Of a stretch of DNA of 10,905 nucleotides, positions 1 to 5,158 are shown one piece after another. Position 1 is the first letter of the stretch. Each line of letters begins with the position of its first letter. A program made the translations under genes and the position numbers. The notes beneath the pieces were generated by a model, which had not been told where the DNA came from, ran no database searches, and was given only the letters and a program-made list of their open reading frames with translations. Origin of the DNA: Deltaproteobacteria bacterium (lineage in GTDB: Bacteria > Myxococcota > Myxococcia > Myxococcales > 40CM-4-68-19); the NCBI GenBank assembly GCA_018266095.1, contig JAFEBC010000201.1:1-10905 (forward strand). Direction: 5' to 3'.

Positions 1-1161
1 CAAGTCTCGCGGTCGGTGTTCACGCCGGCCCAGATCAAGGAGCTCACGGGACGCGCGCAGCGGGCGCAGACGGACCGGCAGAAGCACCTGGACGCGCTCG
101 CGGATGTGGGCGCGCAGGCCGACAAGCTCGAGGAAGAGACGCCGCCCTTGCCGGACACGCTCATGCGCGATCCGCTCTTGTGGGGCGGCATCGCGGGCGG
201 GCTCGCCATCGACGGCGTGTCGTTCCTGATGAAGGCGCCGCTGCTCGCGGTGGTGGGCCTCGTGCCGTACTTCGGCTCGCTCCTGGCCGCGCTGCGCTGG
301 ATCGACGCGCACGAGGCCGCGGAGGGGACCGAGGCGCAGATCAAGCGGCTGCGCGAGCGCGAAGAGCAGATGAAGAAGACCTTCGCCGAGGACCAGGCGC
401 CGCTCAAGGCCGCGCTGAAGACGGCCAAGGTGGAGTCGCCGGAGGAGCTGGTCGAGCTCTTCAAGCACCGCGACGAGCAGCTCCGGCTGCGCGATCAGGC
501 GGCCGAGCGCCTGGCCAGGCTGCGCGAAGAGCCAGAGCTCGCGGCCATCGCGGAGGAGCGGCCGAGGCTGATGGAAGAGAAGCAGGTCCTCGAGCTGACC
601 GTCGCGTCGCAGGGGTTCGCGCGCGGCGTGAGCGAGATCGAGAACGACCTGAAGCGCGAGCTGGGCCTGACGGCGCCCGAGCCGGCGAAGGATCAGAAGA
701 AGAACACGGCCGACGATGGCAGCGACGCGAAGAAGCTGTTCGAGCGCGCCGCGGAGCTGCTCGGCACCACGCCGGCCGAGCTGATGACCGCCGTGGCGCC
801 GCGCTTGTCCGCGTACCTCACGGCGCTCACCGACAAGAAGCTCGCGTCGGCGAAGATGGACCCGGCGGGCATGGTGTTCCTGCTCGCCGCCGATGGCCGC
901 GGCGGGCCGTACGCCACCGCGCCGCAGCCGATGAAGGACCAGGGCTATCTGGCGATGCGCCTCGCGCTGCTCGAGCGGGTCATCGGCGCGAAGAAGATGC
1001 CGGTGTTCATCGACGACACGTTCGCGTCGGTGGACGCGGCCAAGAAGCCGCTCCTGGCGAAGATGCTCAAGGGCCTGGCGCAGCAGACGCAGGTGCTGCA
1101 CCGCGTGCCCGAAGCGCCGGTCGCGGGCGTGTTCGACGCGGTCGTGCAGGCGCCGGCGTAG
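1..1161 (+). CDS. SMC/YhaN-like coiled-coil protein with membrane hairpin, C-terminal part (5' end outside window)
   Basis: The frame is open from base 1, so the gene starts upstream; the GTG at 16 is probably an internal Val. Counting from that GTG, residues 1-45 are charged and helical. Residues 52-95 are hydrophobic with a short break (LLWGGIAGGLAIDG, then APLLAVVGLVPYFGSLLAAL), which looks like a membrane hairpin. Residues 97-215 are a charged coiled coil. The C-terminus resembles the second ATPase half of SMC/RecN/YhaN-type proteins: DQGYLAMRLALLERV (308-322) sits where the signature motif is expected, and PVFIDDTFASVD (329-340) looks like Walker B plus D-loop. The usual H-loop region reads QVLHRVPEAP. 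No Walker A is visible; if it exists it is upstream. YhaN-type proteins carry membrane segments inside the coiled coil, which fits. The substrate is unknown. It may be co-transcribed with yraN, six bases downstream. Confidence 0.6.
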   Translation, partial: QVSRSVFTPAQIKELTGRAQRAQTDRQKHLDALADVGAQADKLEEETPPLPDTLMRDPLLWGGIAGGLAIDGVSFLMKAPLLAVVGLVPYFGSLLAALRWIDAHEAAEGTEAQIKRLREREEQMKKTFAEDQAPLKAALKTAKVESPEELVELFKHRDEQLRLRDQAAERLARLREEPELAAIAEERPRLMEEKQVLELTVASQGFARGVSEIENDLKRELGLTAPEPAKDQKKNTADDGSDAKKLFERAAELLGTTPAELMTAVAPRLSAYLTALTDKKLASAKMDPAGMVFLLAADGRGGPYATAPQPMKDQGYLAMRLALLERVIGAKKMPVFIDDTFASVDAAKKPLLAKMLKGLAQQTQVLHRVPEAPVAGVFDAVVQAPA

Positions 1162-1167
1162 CGAGCT

Positions 1168-1620
1168 GTGACGACGCCTCGCGCGAAGCCGCCGGTGCGA
1201 CGGGCCGCGGCGCGCAAGCCGAGAGCGAAGGTTCCGAAGCCGCCGACCTCACGCATGCTCACGGGCGCGCGCGGGGAGACCCTGGCCGCGCAGCATCTGG
1301 AGACGCTCGGCTTCCGCGTGGTCGCGCGCAATCATCGCTGCCCGCGCGGCGAGGTGGACCTCATCGTCGAGAAGGGGCAACTGCTCGTGTTCGTGGAGGT
1401 GCGCACGCGCGCGCCGGGGCGCATGGGCGATCCGGAGGACACGGTGTGGAGCGCGAAGCAGCAGCGCGTGGTGCGCGCGGCGCGGGACTATCTGGCGAAG
1501 CACGACGTGCGCGACCGTGAGCTGCGGTTCGACGTGATTGGCATCGTGGACGGGCCGGGTGCGGCGCGGGTGACGCACCTCCCGAACGCGTTCGATGCGG
1601 GCGACACGTTCACGCTGTAG
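1168..1620 (+). CDS. yraN: YraN family (UPF0102) nuclease-fold protein
   Basis: A small protein of the YraN/UPF0102 family, which has a PD-(D/E)XK endonuclease-like fold; its cellular role is poorly defined, with suggested links to DNA processing. The core runs from about residue 30 to 150. GARGETLAAQHLETLGF (33-49) is the typical opening helix. GEVDLIVEKGQLLVFVEVRTR (61-81) carries the expected acidic residues D64 and E77, with Arg79 where the catalytic Lys of PD-(D/E)XK enzymes would be, a common variant in this family. LRFDVIGI (119-126) is the last conserved strand. The first 29 residues are an Arg/Lys/Pro/Ala-rich extension not typical of the family. ATG at 1255 would give the standard length, but neither start has a clear Shine-Dalgarno sequence, so the start is uncertain. 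It lies next to rsmI, as yraN is near rsmI in E. coli. Confidence 0.85.
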   Translation: MTTPRAKPPVRRAAARKPRAKVPKPPTSRMLTGARGETLAAQHLETLGFRVVARNHRCPRGEVDLIVEKGQLLVFVEVRTRAPGRMGDPEDTVWSAKQQRVVRAARDYLAKHDVRDRELRFDVIGIVDGPGAARVTHLPNAFDAGDTFTL

Positions 1621-1654
1621 GGTCGAGAGCGTGAGTTGCGGGTAGAGTCGCCCC

Positions 1655-2482
1655 GTGCCCCTCTTCGTCATCGCCACGCCCATCGGCAACCTCGGCGACC
1701 TCACGCCGCGCGCGCAGGAGACGCTCGCGCAGGCCGACGCGGTCGTCGCCGAGGACACGCGACACTCGGGCCAGCTCCTCGCGCACTTCGGGATCAAGAA
1801 GCCCTTCGTGTCGCTCCCGGCGTTCGACGAGGCGCAGCGCGTGCCCGCCATCGTCGCGCGGCTGGTCGCGGGCGAATCCCTCGCGCTGGTGACCGACGCA
1901 GGCACTCCCGCCGTGAGTGATCCCGGCGCCCTCCTCGTGCGCGCAGCCGTCGAGGCGGGCGTGCCGATCGTGCCCATTCCTGGCGTCTCGGCAGTGGCCG
2001 CCGCGCTCTCCGTGAGCGGCTTTCTCGAGGGCCGCTTCCACTTCGCCGGCTTCCTGCCGCGCAAGGCCCAGGACCGCGCGGAGATGCTGCATGAGCTCGC
2101 TCCGCTGCGCGCGCAGCTCGTCTTCTACGAATCGCCCAACCGCCTGCACGAGACGCTCACGGAGCTGCGCGCGGCCCTGGGCGACCGGCCCGCGCTGGTG
2201 GCCCGCGAGCTGACCAAGCTGCACGAGGAGCTCGCGCGCGGCACGCTGGGCGCGCTCGCCGAGAAGTTCTCCGGCGAGGTCCTGGGCGAGGTCGTCATCG
2301 TCGTCTCCGGCCGCGATTCGGTGGCGCAAGCGCAGGATCCCGCGGCCCGGCAGCAGTCCCTCGAGGCCGAGGTCCAGTCGCGGCTCGCGCGCGGCGAGCG
2401 CCCCAAGGAGATCGCCGAGGCCCTCGCGCTCACGTACGGCAAGCGCGAGGTGTACCAGCTCGCGTTGAAGCTGCGCGGCTAG
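1655..2482 (+). CDS. rsmI: 16S rRNA (cytidine(1402)-2'-O)-methyltransferase RsmI
   Basis: RsmI transfers a methyl group from S-adenosylmethionine to the 2'-O of C1402 in the decoding centre of 16S rRNA, acting on the small subunit in the cytoplasm. It belongs to the tetrapyrrole-methylase fold. Motifs seen: ATPIGNLGD (7-15), AEDTRHS (32-38), the glycine-rich TDAGTPAVSDPG (80-91), PIPGVSA (107-113), GFLPRK (132-137), FYESPNRL (158-165) and RELTKLHEE (184-192). The final 45 or so residues form the helical C-terminal domain common in RsmI. The length of 275 residues is normal. The GTG start places the first beta strand (LFVIATPIGNLGD) exactly where the family begins. The upstream purine run is weak. 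It follows yraN by 34 bases and is probably in the same transcript. Confidence 0.95.
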   Translation: MPLFVIATPIGNLGDLTPRAQETLAQADAVVAEDTRHSGQLLAHFGIKKPFVSLPAFDEAQRVPAIVARLVAGESLALVTDAGTPAVSDPGALLVRAAVEAGVPIVPIPGVSAVAAALSVSGFLEGRFHFAGFLPRKAQDRAEMLHELAPLRAQLVFYESPNRLHETLTELRAALGDRPALVARELTKLHEELARGTLGALAEKFSGEVLGEVVIVVSGRDSVAQAQDPAARQQSLEAEVQSRLARGERPKEIAEALALTYGKREVYQLALKLRG

Positions 2483-2537
2483 CGCCCACAAGGTAGACTT
2501 TTCGACACACCTCTGGGGGGCCCGGAGACACACCGTC

Positions 2538-3185
2538 ATGCGCATCGGAATCCTCGGCACCGGCGTCGTCGGCGAAGGCATCGGCCAGAAGCTCATCGCC
2601 AACGGTCACGAAGTCCGCCTCGGCTCCCGCACCCCCGACAACGCCAAGGGCCACGCCTGGGCCCGCGCGCAGGGCCCCAAGGCCAGCGCCGGCACGTTCG
2701 CCTCCACCGCCGAGTTCGGCGAGCTCCTCTTCAACTGCACGCACGGCGAGAGCAGCATCGTCGCCCTCAGCGCCGCCGGGCCCGCGAACCTCGGCAGCAA
2801 GATCCTCATCGACGTGGCCAACGCCTTCAGCTTCACCAACGGCGCCATCCAGCTCGCCTACTCGTCGTCGGATTCGCTCGGCGAGCACATCCAGAACACG
2901 TTCCCCGCGCTCAAGGTGGTCAAGGCGCTCAACACGCTCAACGTCAGCCTGATGGTGAACCCGGGCGCGCTGGCGAACGGCGAGCACGACCTGATGATGG
3001 CCGGCAACGACGCAGACGCGAAGGCCGCGGTGCGCGCCTTCCTGACCAAGGAGTTCGGCTGGAAGCACTTCGTCGACCTGGGCGACATCAAGGGCGCGCG
3101 GGCCTGCGAAGGCTGGCTGTCGGTGTGGGGGCGGCTGTACGGCACGCTCAAGACGCCGAACTTCTCGATGCGCGTGGTGAAGTAG
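2538..3185 (+). CDS. NADP-binding oxidoreductase, F420-dependent NADP reductase (NpdG)-like
   Basis: A 215-residue Rossmann protein of the 'NADP oxidoreductase, coenzyme F420-dependent' type. MRIGILGTGVVGEGIGQKL opens with the GxGxxG dinucleotide loop (residues 7-12: GTGVVG). GSRTPDNA (29-36) puts Ser-Arg at the end of the second strand, where family members contact the 2'-phosphate of NADP, so NADP rather than NAD is inferred. ILIDVANAF (89-97) and VVKALNTLNV (127-136) match the later conserved strands of the family. Many bacterial members do not use F420 and have unknown substrates, so only 'NAD(P)H oxidoreductase' is safe. A GGAG at 2524-2527 is a plausible ribosome site. It follows rsmI by 55 bases and converges on the - strand gene with six bases between stops. 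No clear terminator is seen there. Confidence 0.8.
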   Translation: MRIGILGTGVVGEGIGQKLIANGHEVRLGSRTPDNAKGHAWARAQGPKASAGTFASTAEFGELLFNCTHGESSIVALSAAGPANLGSKILIDVANAFSFTNGAIQLAYSSSDSLGEHIQNTFPALKVVKALNTLNVSLMVNPGALANGEHDLMMAGNDADAKAAVRAFLTKEFGWKHFVDLGDIKGARACEGWLSVWGRLYGTLKTPNFSMRVVK

Positions 3186-3191
3186 GGCCGT

Positions 3192-4610
3192 CTAGAAGTT
3201 CAGCGACAGCGTCCCGCTGATGCCCCACAGGAGCGTCGCCTCGGCGCGCAGGCGGCGGCCCACCTGGTCCAGGCGGAAATCGTACGTAGGGTTCTGCTCC
3301 TGCGACTTCGTGGCCGCGCCGGCCGACAAGAGGATCTTCCCGTCGCCGTTCAGGTCCTTGCCGATGGGCTCGCTGGTGATGAAGTGCGCGGTGTCCACGC
3401 CCACCTGGCCGTTCACGCGGAAGTGCAGCCAGCGCGCGGCGCGTCCATAGAAGCCGAGGTTGCCAGTGAACTGCGCGTGCTCATCCGTGTACGTGAGCTT
3501 GCCCAGCGCGTCGGTGACCTCGGAGTACGTCCGGCCTTGCGAGAACCACGTCGCGTCGATGTGCACGTCCACGGCGAACTTCTGCTCGCTCCTGGGTGTC
3601 TCGATGGCCACGAACTCCGTGCCCAGCGTGAAGTTGCCCACATACGACGGCTGGTAGCCCGTCTGGTTCTTCCACGCCGCCAAGAGGCAGTTCTGCGTCG
3701 CCACGTCGGCCAGGTTCTCCGGGTGCCAGCAGTTGTCGTAGGCGCCGTCGTTCACGCCTGCGCCGCGCATGACGAGAGGGAGCGTGGCGCGCAGGAGGAA
3801 GTACGGGTCCATGATCTTGAAGCGCTTGGAGAAGCCGGTCCACGGCGAGAAGATGTGCGCCTTGCGCAGCAGGCTGTGCGAGGTGGGGGTGGTGGTCGCG
3901 CCCGGCGTGGTGGCGGCCGCGAAGCCGAACTTCGAGGGATCGTCCACGTCGCCCGGCAGCGGCAGCGTGTAGTCGAAGCCGATGACCCAGCTCGAGATGG
4001 TGTGCGCCGTCGGGAAGATGTCGGGCGGCAGCCGCTCCTCGCGCGACTCGTGGATGGGCGCCCAGGCGATGCCCACGGTGGGGTCGGCGACGCCGGCGCG
4101 CTTGGTCTGGCCGTTGCCCGGCAGGATGGGCTTGGCGGCGCCGTTCGGGTCGCACGGGTTTGACGCGCCCGCACAACCAGAGATGTCGATGTGGTTGTTG
4201 TCGAGCGTGCTCACGGGCTGGACGGACGCGCCGTTGACCTCGCCGTAGCCCCAGGTCTGCGTGCTGCCCAGGACGAGCGGCACGTCAAAATGAAGCTCGA
4301 GGTCGTGGTACAGGCCGACCGTCAGGTGAAAGTTCATCTGATCGTCGACGCGCGTGTTCTTGAGCTCGTCGACGAGGATGACGCCCTTGCCGCCGGTGGA
4401 CGGGTCCGTCTGGAGATTTTCGCGCGTGATGCGCAGGTCCCGGCGCGTGTGCGTGTACGTCGCTTCAAGATCCACCTCTAGAGGATGGTCCTCGTCCATC
4501 GCGTCGGCGACGTCGGTGGGGTGCGCGGCGTGGGCCGTGGCGCTGCACGTCATCAAGAGCGCCAGCGTCAGCAGAGGGAAGGAGCGAGCGCTGCGCAGGG
4601 CGGAAGGCAT
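3192..4610 (-). CDS. exported protein, probable outer-membrane beta-barrel, function unknown
   Basis: A 472-residue protein that I cannot assign to a named family. Residues 1-28 are a signal peptide: basic start, hydrophobic FPLLTLALLMTCSATA, then AHA before the likely cleavage. The mature part shows many short alternating-hydrophobic strands ending in aromatic residues (for example FHLTVGLYHDLELHFDVPLVL 94-114, SSWVIGFDYTLPL 206-218, ATLLWGISGTLSLNF 458-472). It ends in Phe, as expected for barrels inserted by BamA. Two cysteine pairs (146/153 and 294/308) lie in Asn/Pro/Gly-rich loops and could form disulfides. DLNGDGKI (419-426) resembles an EF-hand calcium loop but lacks the closing Glu. 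Proteins of this look are often named 'transporter' or phenol-degradation meta-pathway OMP; that is a guess. The reading frame is intact. No Shine-Dalgarno sequence precedes the ATG (see the promoter candidate at 4618-4647). Confidence 0.75.
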   Translation of the reverse strand: MPSALRSARSFPLLTLALLMTCSATAHAAHPTDVADAMDEDHPLEVDLEATYTHTRRDLRITRENLQTDPSTGGKGVILVDELKNTRVDDQMNFHLTVGLYHDLELHFDVPLVLGSTQTWGYGEVNGASVQPVSTLDNNHIDISGCAGASNPCDPNGAAKPILPGNGQTKRAGVADPTVGIAWAPIHESREERLPPDIFPTAHTISSWVIGFDYTLPLPGDVDDPSKFGFAAATTPGATTTPTSHSLLRKAHIFSPWTGFSKRFKIMDPYFLLRATLPLVMRGAGVNDGAYDNCWHPENLADVATQNCLLAAWKNQTGYQPSYVGNFTLGTEFVAIETPRSEQKFAVDVHIDATWFSQGRTYSEVTDALGKLTYTDEHAQFTGNLGFYGRAARWLHFRVNGQVGVDTAHFITSEPIGKDLNGDGKILLSAGAATKSQEQNPTYDFRLDQVGRRLRAEATLLWGISGTLSLNF

Positions 4611-4617
4611 CAGAGAG

Positions 4618-4647
4618 AGAGTAGGGGGAGCGTTCGAGGCGCGTCAA
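4618..4647 (-). promoter_or_regulatory. candidate sigma-70-type promoter for the exported-protein gene (possibly leaderless)
   Basis: On the - strand TTGACG (complement of 4642-4647) matches the -35 consensus in five of six bases. It is followed 18 bases later by TACTCT (complement of 4618-4623), which matches only three of six bases of the -10 consensus. Transcription would start at about 4611, directly at the ATG at 4608-4610. This would explain the missing ribosome site: the bases before the ATG are a CT repeat. The weak -10 makes this tentative. Confidence 0.25.
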
Positions 4648-4660
4648 ATTGTCGGTTGGA

Positions 4661-4677
4661 GGGAACCTGCCGTTCCC
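4661..4677. repeat. short inverted repeat
   Basis: GGGAAC (4661-4666) and GTTCCC (4672-4677) form a perfect 6-bp stem with a 5-base loop. It directly abuts the stronger dyad at 4678-4700, making a two-hairpin block upstream of the - strand exported-protein gene. No T tract follows on either strand, so it does not look like an intrinsic terminator. Confidence 0.6.
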
Positions 4678-4700
4678 CTCATCGAGCAAAGCTCGATGAG
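4678..4700. repeat. perfect 10-bp dyad with 3-base centre
   Basis: CTCATCGAGC (4678-4687) is the exact reverse complement of GCTCGATGAG (4691-4700), separated by AAA. As DNA it is a 23-bp operator-like palindrome centred about 80 bases upstream of the exported-protein ATG. As RNA it would be a very stable hairpin. There is no T-rich tail. Its length makes chance unlikely. The binding partner is unknown. Confidence 0.85.
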
Positions 4701-4715
4701 CCTCCCCTCCGTCTC

Positions 4716-4745
4716 CGGCCATCCTGGCCGACCGCCTCCCGGCGG
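4716..4745. repeat. two adjacent short inverted repeats
   Basis: CGGCCA (4716-4721) pairs with TGGCCG (4725-4730) around TCC, and one base later CCGCC (4732-4736) pairs with GGCGG (4741-4745) around TCCC. Short GC stems like these arise often by chance in such DNA. They are listed because they continue the chain of hairpins that begins at 4661. Confidence 0.45.
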
Positions 4746-4777
4746 AGTGCGCATTCGCGGCTGCTCATTGGGCCGTC

Positions 4778-4792
4778 GGAGATCAATTCTCC
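4778..4792. repeat. short inverted repeat
   Basis: GGAGA (4778-4782) and TCTCC (4788-4792) flank TCAAT. This is the fifth stem in the chain running from 4661. It is weak on its own. Confidence 0.35.
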
Positions 4793-4820
4793 CTCTGCGC
4801 GTCAGAACTCCGGCGGATCG

Positions 4821-4860
4821 GCGTCAGATCGGGAGCGCGCTCCAGCCACGCACCTGACGC
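4821..4860. repeat. nested dyad: TGACG-type arms around a 12-bp palindrome
   Basis: GCGTCAG (4821-4827) is the reverse complement of CTGACGC (4854-4860). Between them lies the perfect palindrome GGAGCGCGCTCC (4832-4843). The outer arms contain the same TGACG half-site that recurs towards the sigma-54 promoter, so this may be a widely spaced binding site rather than a folded RNA. Confidence 0.55.
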
Positions 4861-4954
4861 TCCTCCCGGTGGCGAATTCCCGCGTCGTCAGGGAGTTGGC
4901 GGGAGAGGTTGGACGCTGCGGAGCGCCTCGACGCGGAGCGGCATCGGGCTGTCC

Positions 4955-4971
4955 ACAGGTTCTGTACAGGT
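4955..4971. repeat. ACAGGT direct repeat, 11-bp spacing
   Basis: ACAGGT occurs at 4955-4960 and again at 4966-4971, one helical turn apart. The palindrome CTGTACAG (4962-4969) overlaps the second copy. The layout suits a regulator binding one face of the DNA, about 160-170 bases upstream of the predicted sigma-54 start. The role is inferred only. Confidence 0.35.
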
Positions 4972-5001
4972 GCCTCGCTCTCCTCTGAAAAGTGGTCGAT
5001 T

Positions 5002-5009
5002 TGACGTCA
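5002..5009. promoter_or_regulatory. TGACGTCA palindrome, upstream copy (candidate activator site)
   Basis: A perfect 8-bp palindrome with its centre about 122 bases before the predicted transcription start at 5127-5128. That is a usual distance for the enhancer-like sites bound by sigma-54 activators. The second copy at 5091 is 89 bases downstream. A binding protein cannot be named from sequence. Confidence 0.5.
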
Positions 5010-5089
5010 TGGAAATCGCGCGGCGTTCAGGTGGGAGGCCCGCGCACTCGCCCCCGCACGCACCTATGGAGACGCATCCGCACCTCCTG

Positions 5090-5099
5090 CTGACGTCAG
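5090..5099. promoter_or_regulatory. CTGACGTCAG palindrome next to the -24 element (candidate operator)
   Basis: A 10-bp perfect palindrome containing the same TGACGTCA core as 5002-5009. It ends two bases before the -24 element at 5102. A protein bound here would compete with or contact sigma-54 RNA polymerase, so a repressor or co-regulator is more likely than a classic enhancer role. This is inference from position. Confidence 0.5.
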
Positions 5100-5100
5100 G

Positions 5101-5117
5101 TTGGCGGCGCAGTTGCA
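5101..5117 (+). promoter_or_regulatory. sigma-54 (-24/-12) promoter of the flagellar regulator operon
   Basis: TTGGCGG, then CGCAG, then TTGCA matches the sigma-54 consensus TTGGCAC-N5-TTGCA, with the invariant GG (5103-5104) and GC (5115-5116) exactly ten bases apart and a perfect -12 half. An A run follows. Transcription should start near 5127-5128, giving a leader of about 30 bases with the ribosome site at 5149. It lies directly upstream of a gene for a sigma-54 activator, so autoregulation or control by another activator is expected. Confidence 0.75.
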
Positions 5118-5137
5118 AAAGGGAATTGACGCAACTG
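5110..5137. repeat. 7-bp inverted repeat spanning the -12 element and start site
   Basis: CAGTTGC (5110-5116) is the reverse complement of GCAACTG (5131-5137), with 14 bases between. The left arm is the -12 element itself and the right arm lies just after the predicted start. It could be an operator that blocks sigma-54 polymerase, or a coincidence of the TTGC core. Two TGACG half-sites (5127, 5136) sit in or beside it. Confidence 0.4.
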
Positions 5138-5148
5138 ACGAACTCCTT

Positions 5149-5154
5149 GGAGGG
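5149..5154 (+). promoter_or_regulatory. ribosome binding site fixing the first activator's start
   Basis: GGAGGG lies four bases before the ATG at 5159-5161. The same frame is open further upstream (to an ATG at 4970), but that would extend through the sigma-54 promoter and the palindromes and adds non-family sequence. The start at 5159 is therefore preferred. Confidence 0.8.
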
Positions 5155-5158
5155 AGCC

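Larger units (their letters stand above)
4611..5158. other. 548-base intergenic regulatory region between divergent transcription units
   Basis: No open frame here has convincing codon use or a recognisable product. Frames crossing it are extensions of antisense frames over the flanking genes. The stretch is visibly less GC-rich and is dense in dyads: hairpins at 4661-4677, 4678-4700, 4716-4730, 4732-4745 and 4778-4792, a nested dyad at 4821-4860, a direct repeat at 4955-4971 and TGACGTCA palindromes at 5002 and 5091. The left end serves the - strand exported-protein gene. The right end carries the sigma-54 promoter of the flagellar regulator operon. No tRNA, rRNA, CRISPR or insertion-sequence features are seen. 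Confidence 0.8.

Noticed and set aside
3183..3219. Possible terminator between the convergent genes (CAGCG 3207-3211 / CGCTG 3215-3219)
   Set aside because: The stem is only 5 bp, lies within the coding end of the - strand gene and has no T tract.
4485..4988. Open frame of 167 codons overlapping the exported-protein gene and the intergenic region
   Set aside because: It is antisense to the signal-peptide end of a convincing gene, has no ribosome site and its product is low complexity.
5002..5098. TGACGTCA read as a eukaryotic CRE/ATF-type element
   Set aside because: The sequence coincides, but the context is plainly bacterial (sigma-54 promoter, flagellar operon), so only the palindrome itself is meaningful.
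4970..5158. N-terminal extension of the first activator to the ATG at 4970
   Set aside because: It would make coding sequence of the TGACGTCA palindromes and the sigma-54 promoter, adds residues unlike any family domain, and the ATG at 5159 has a clear GGAGGG site.
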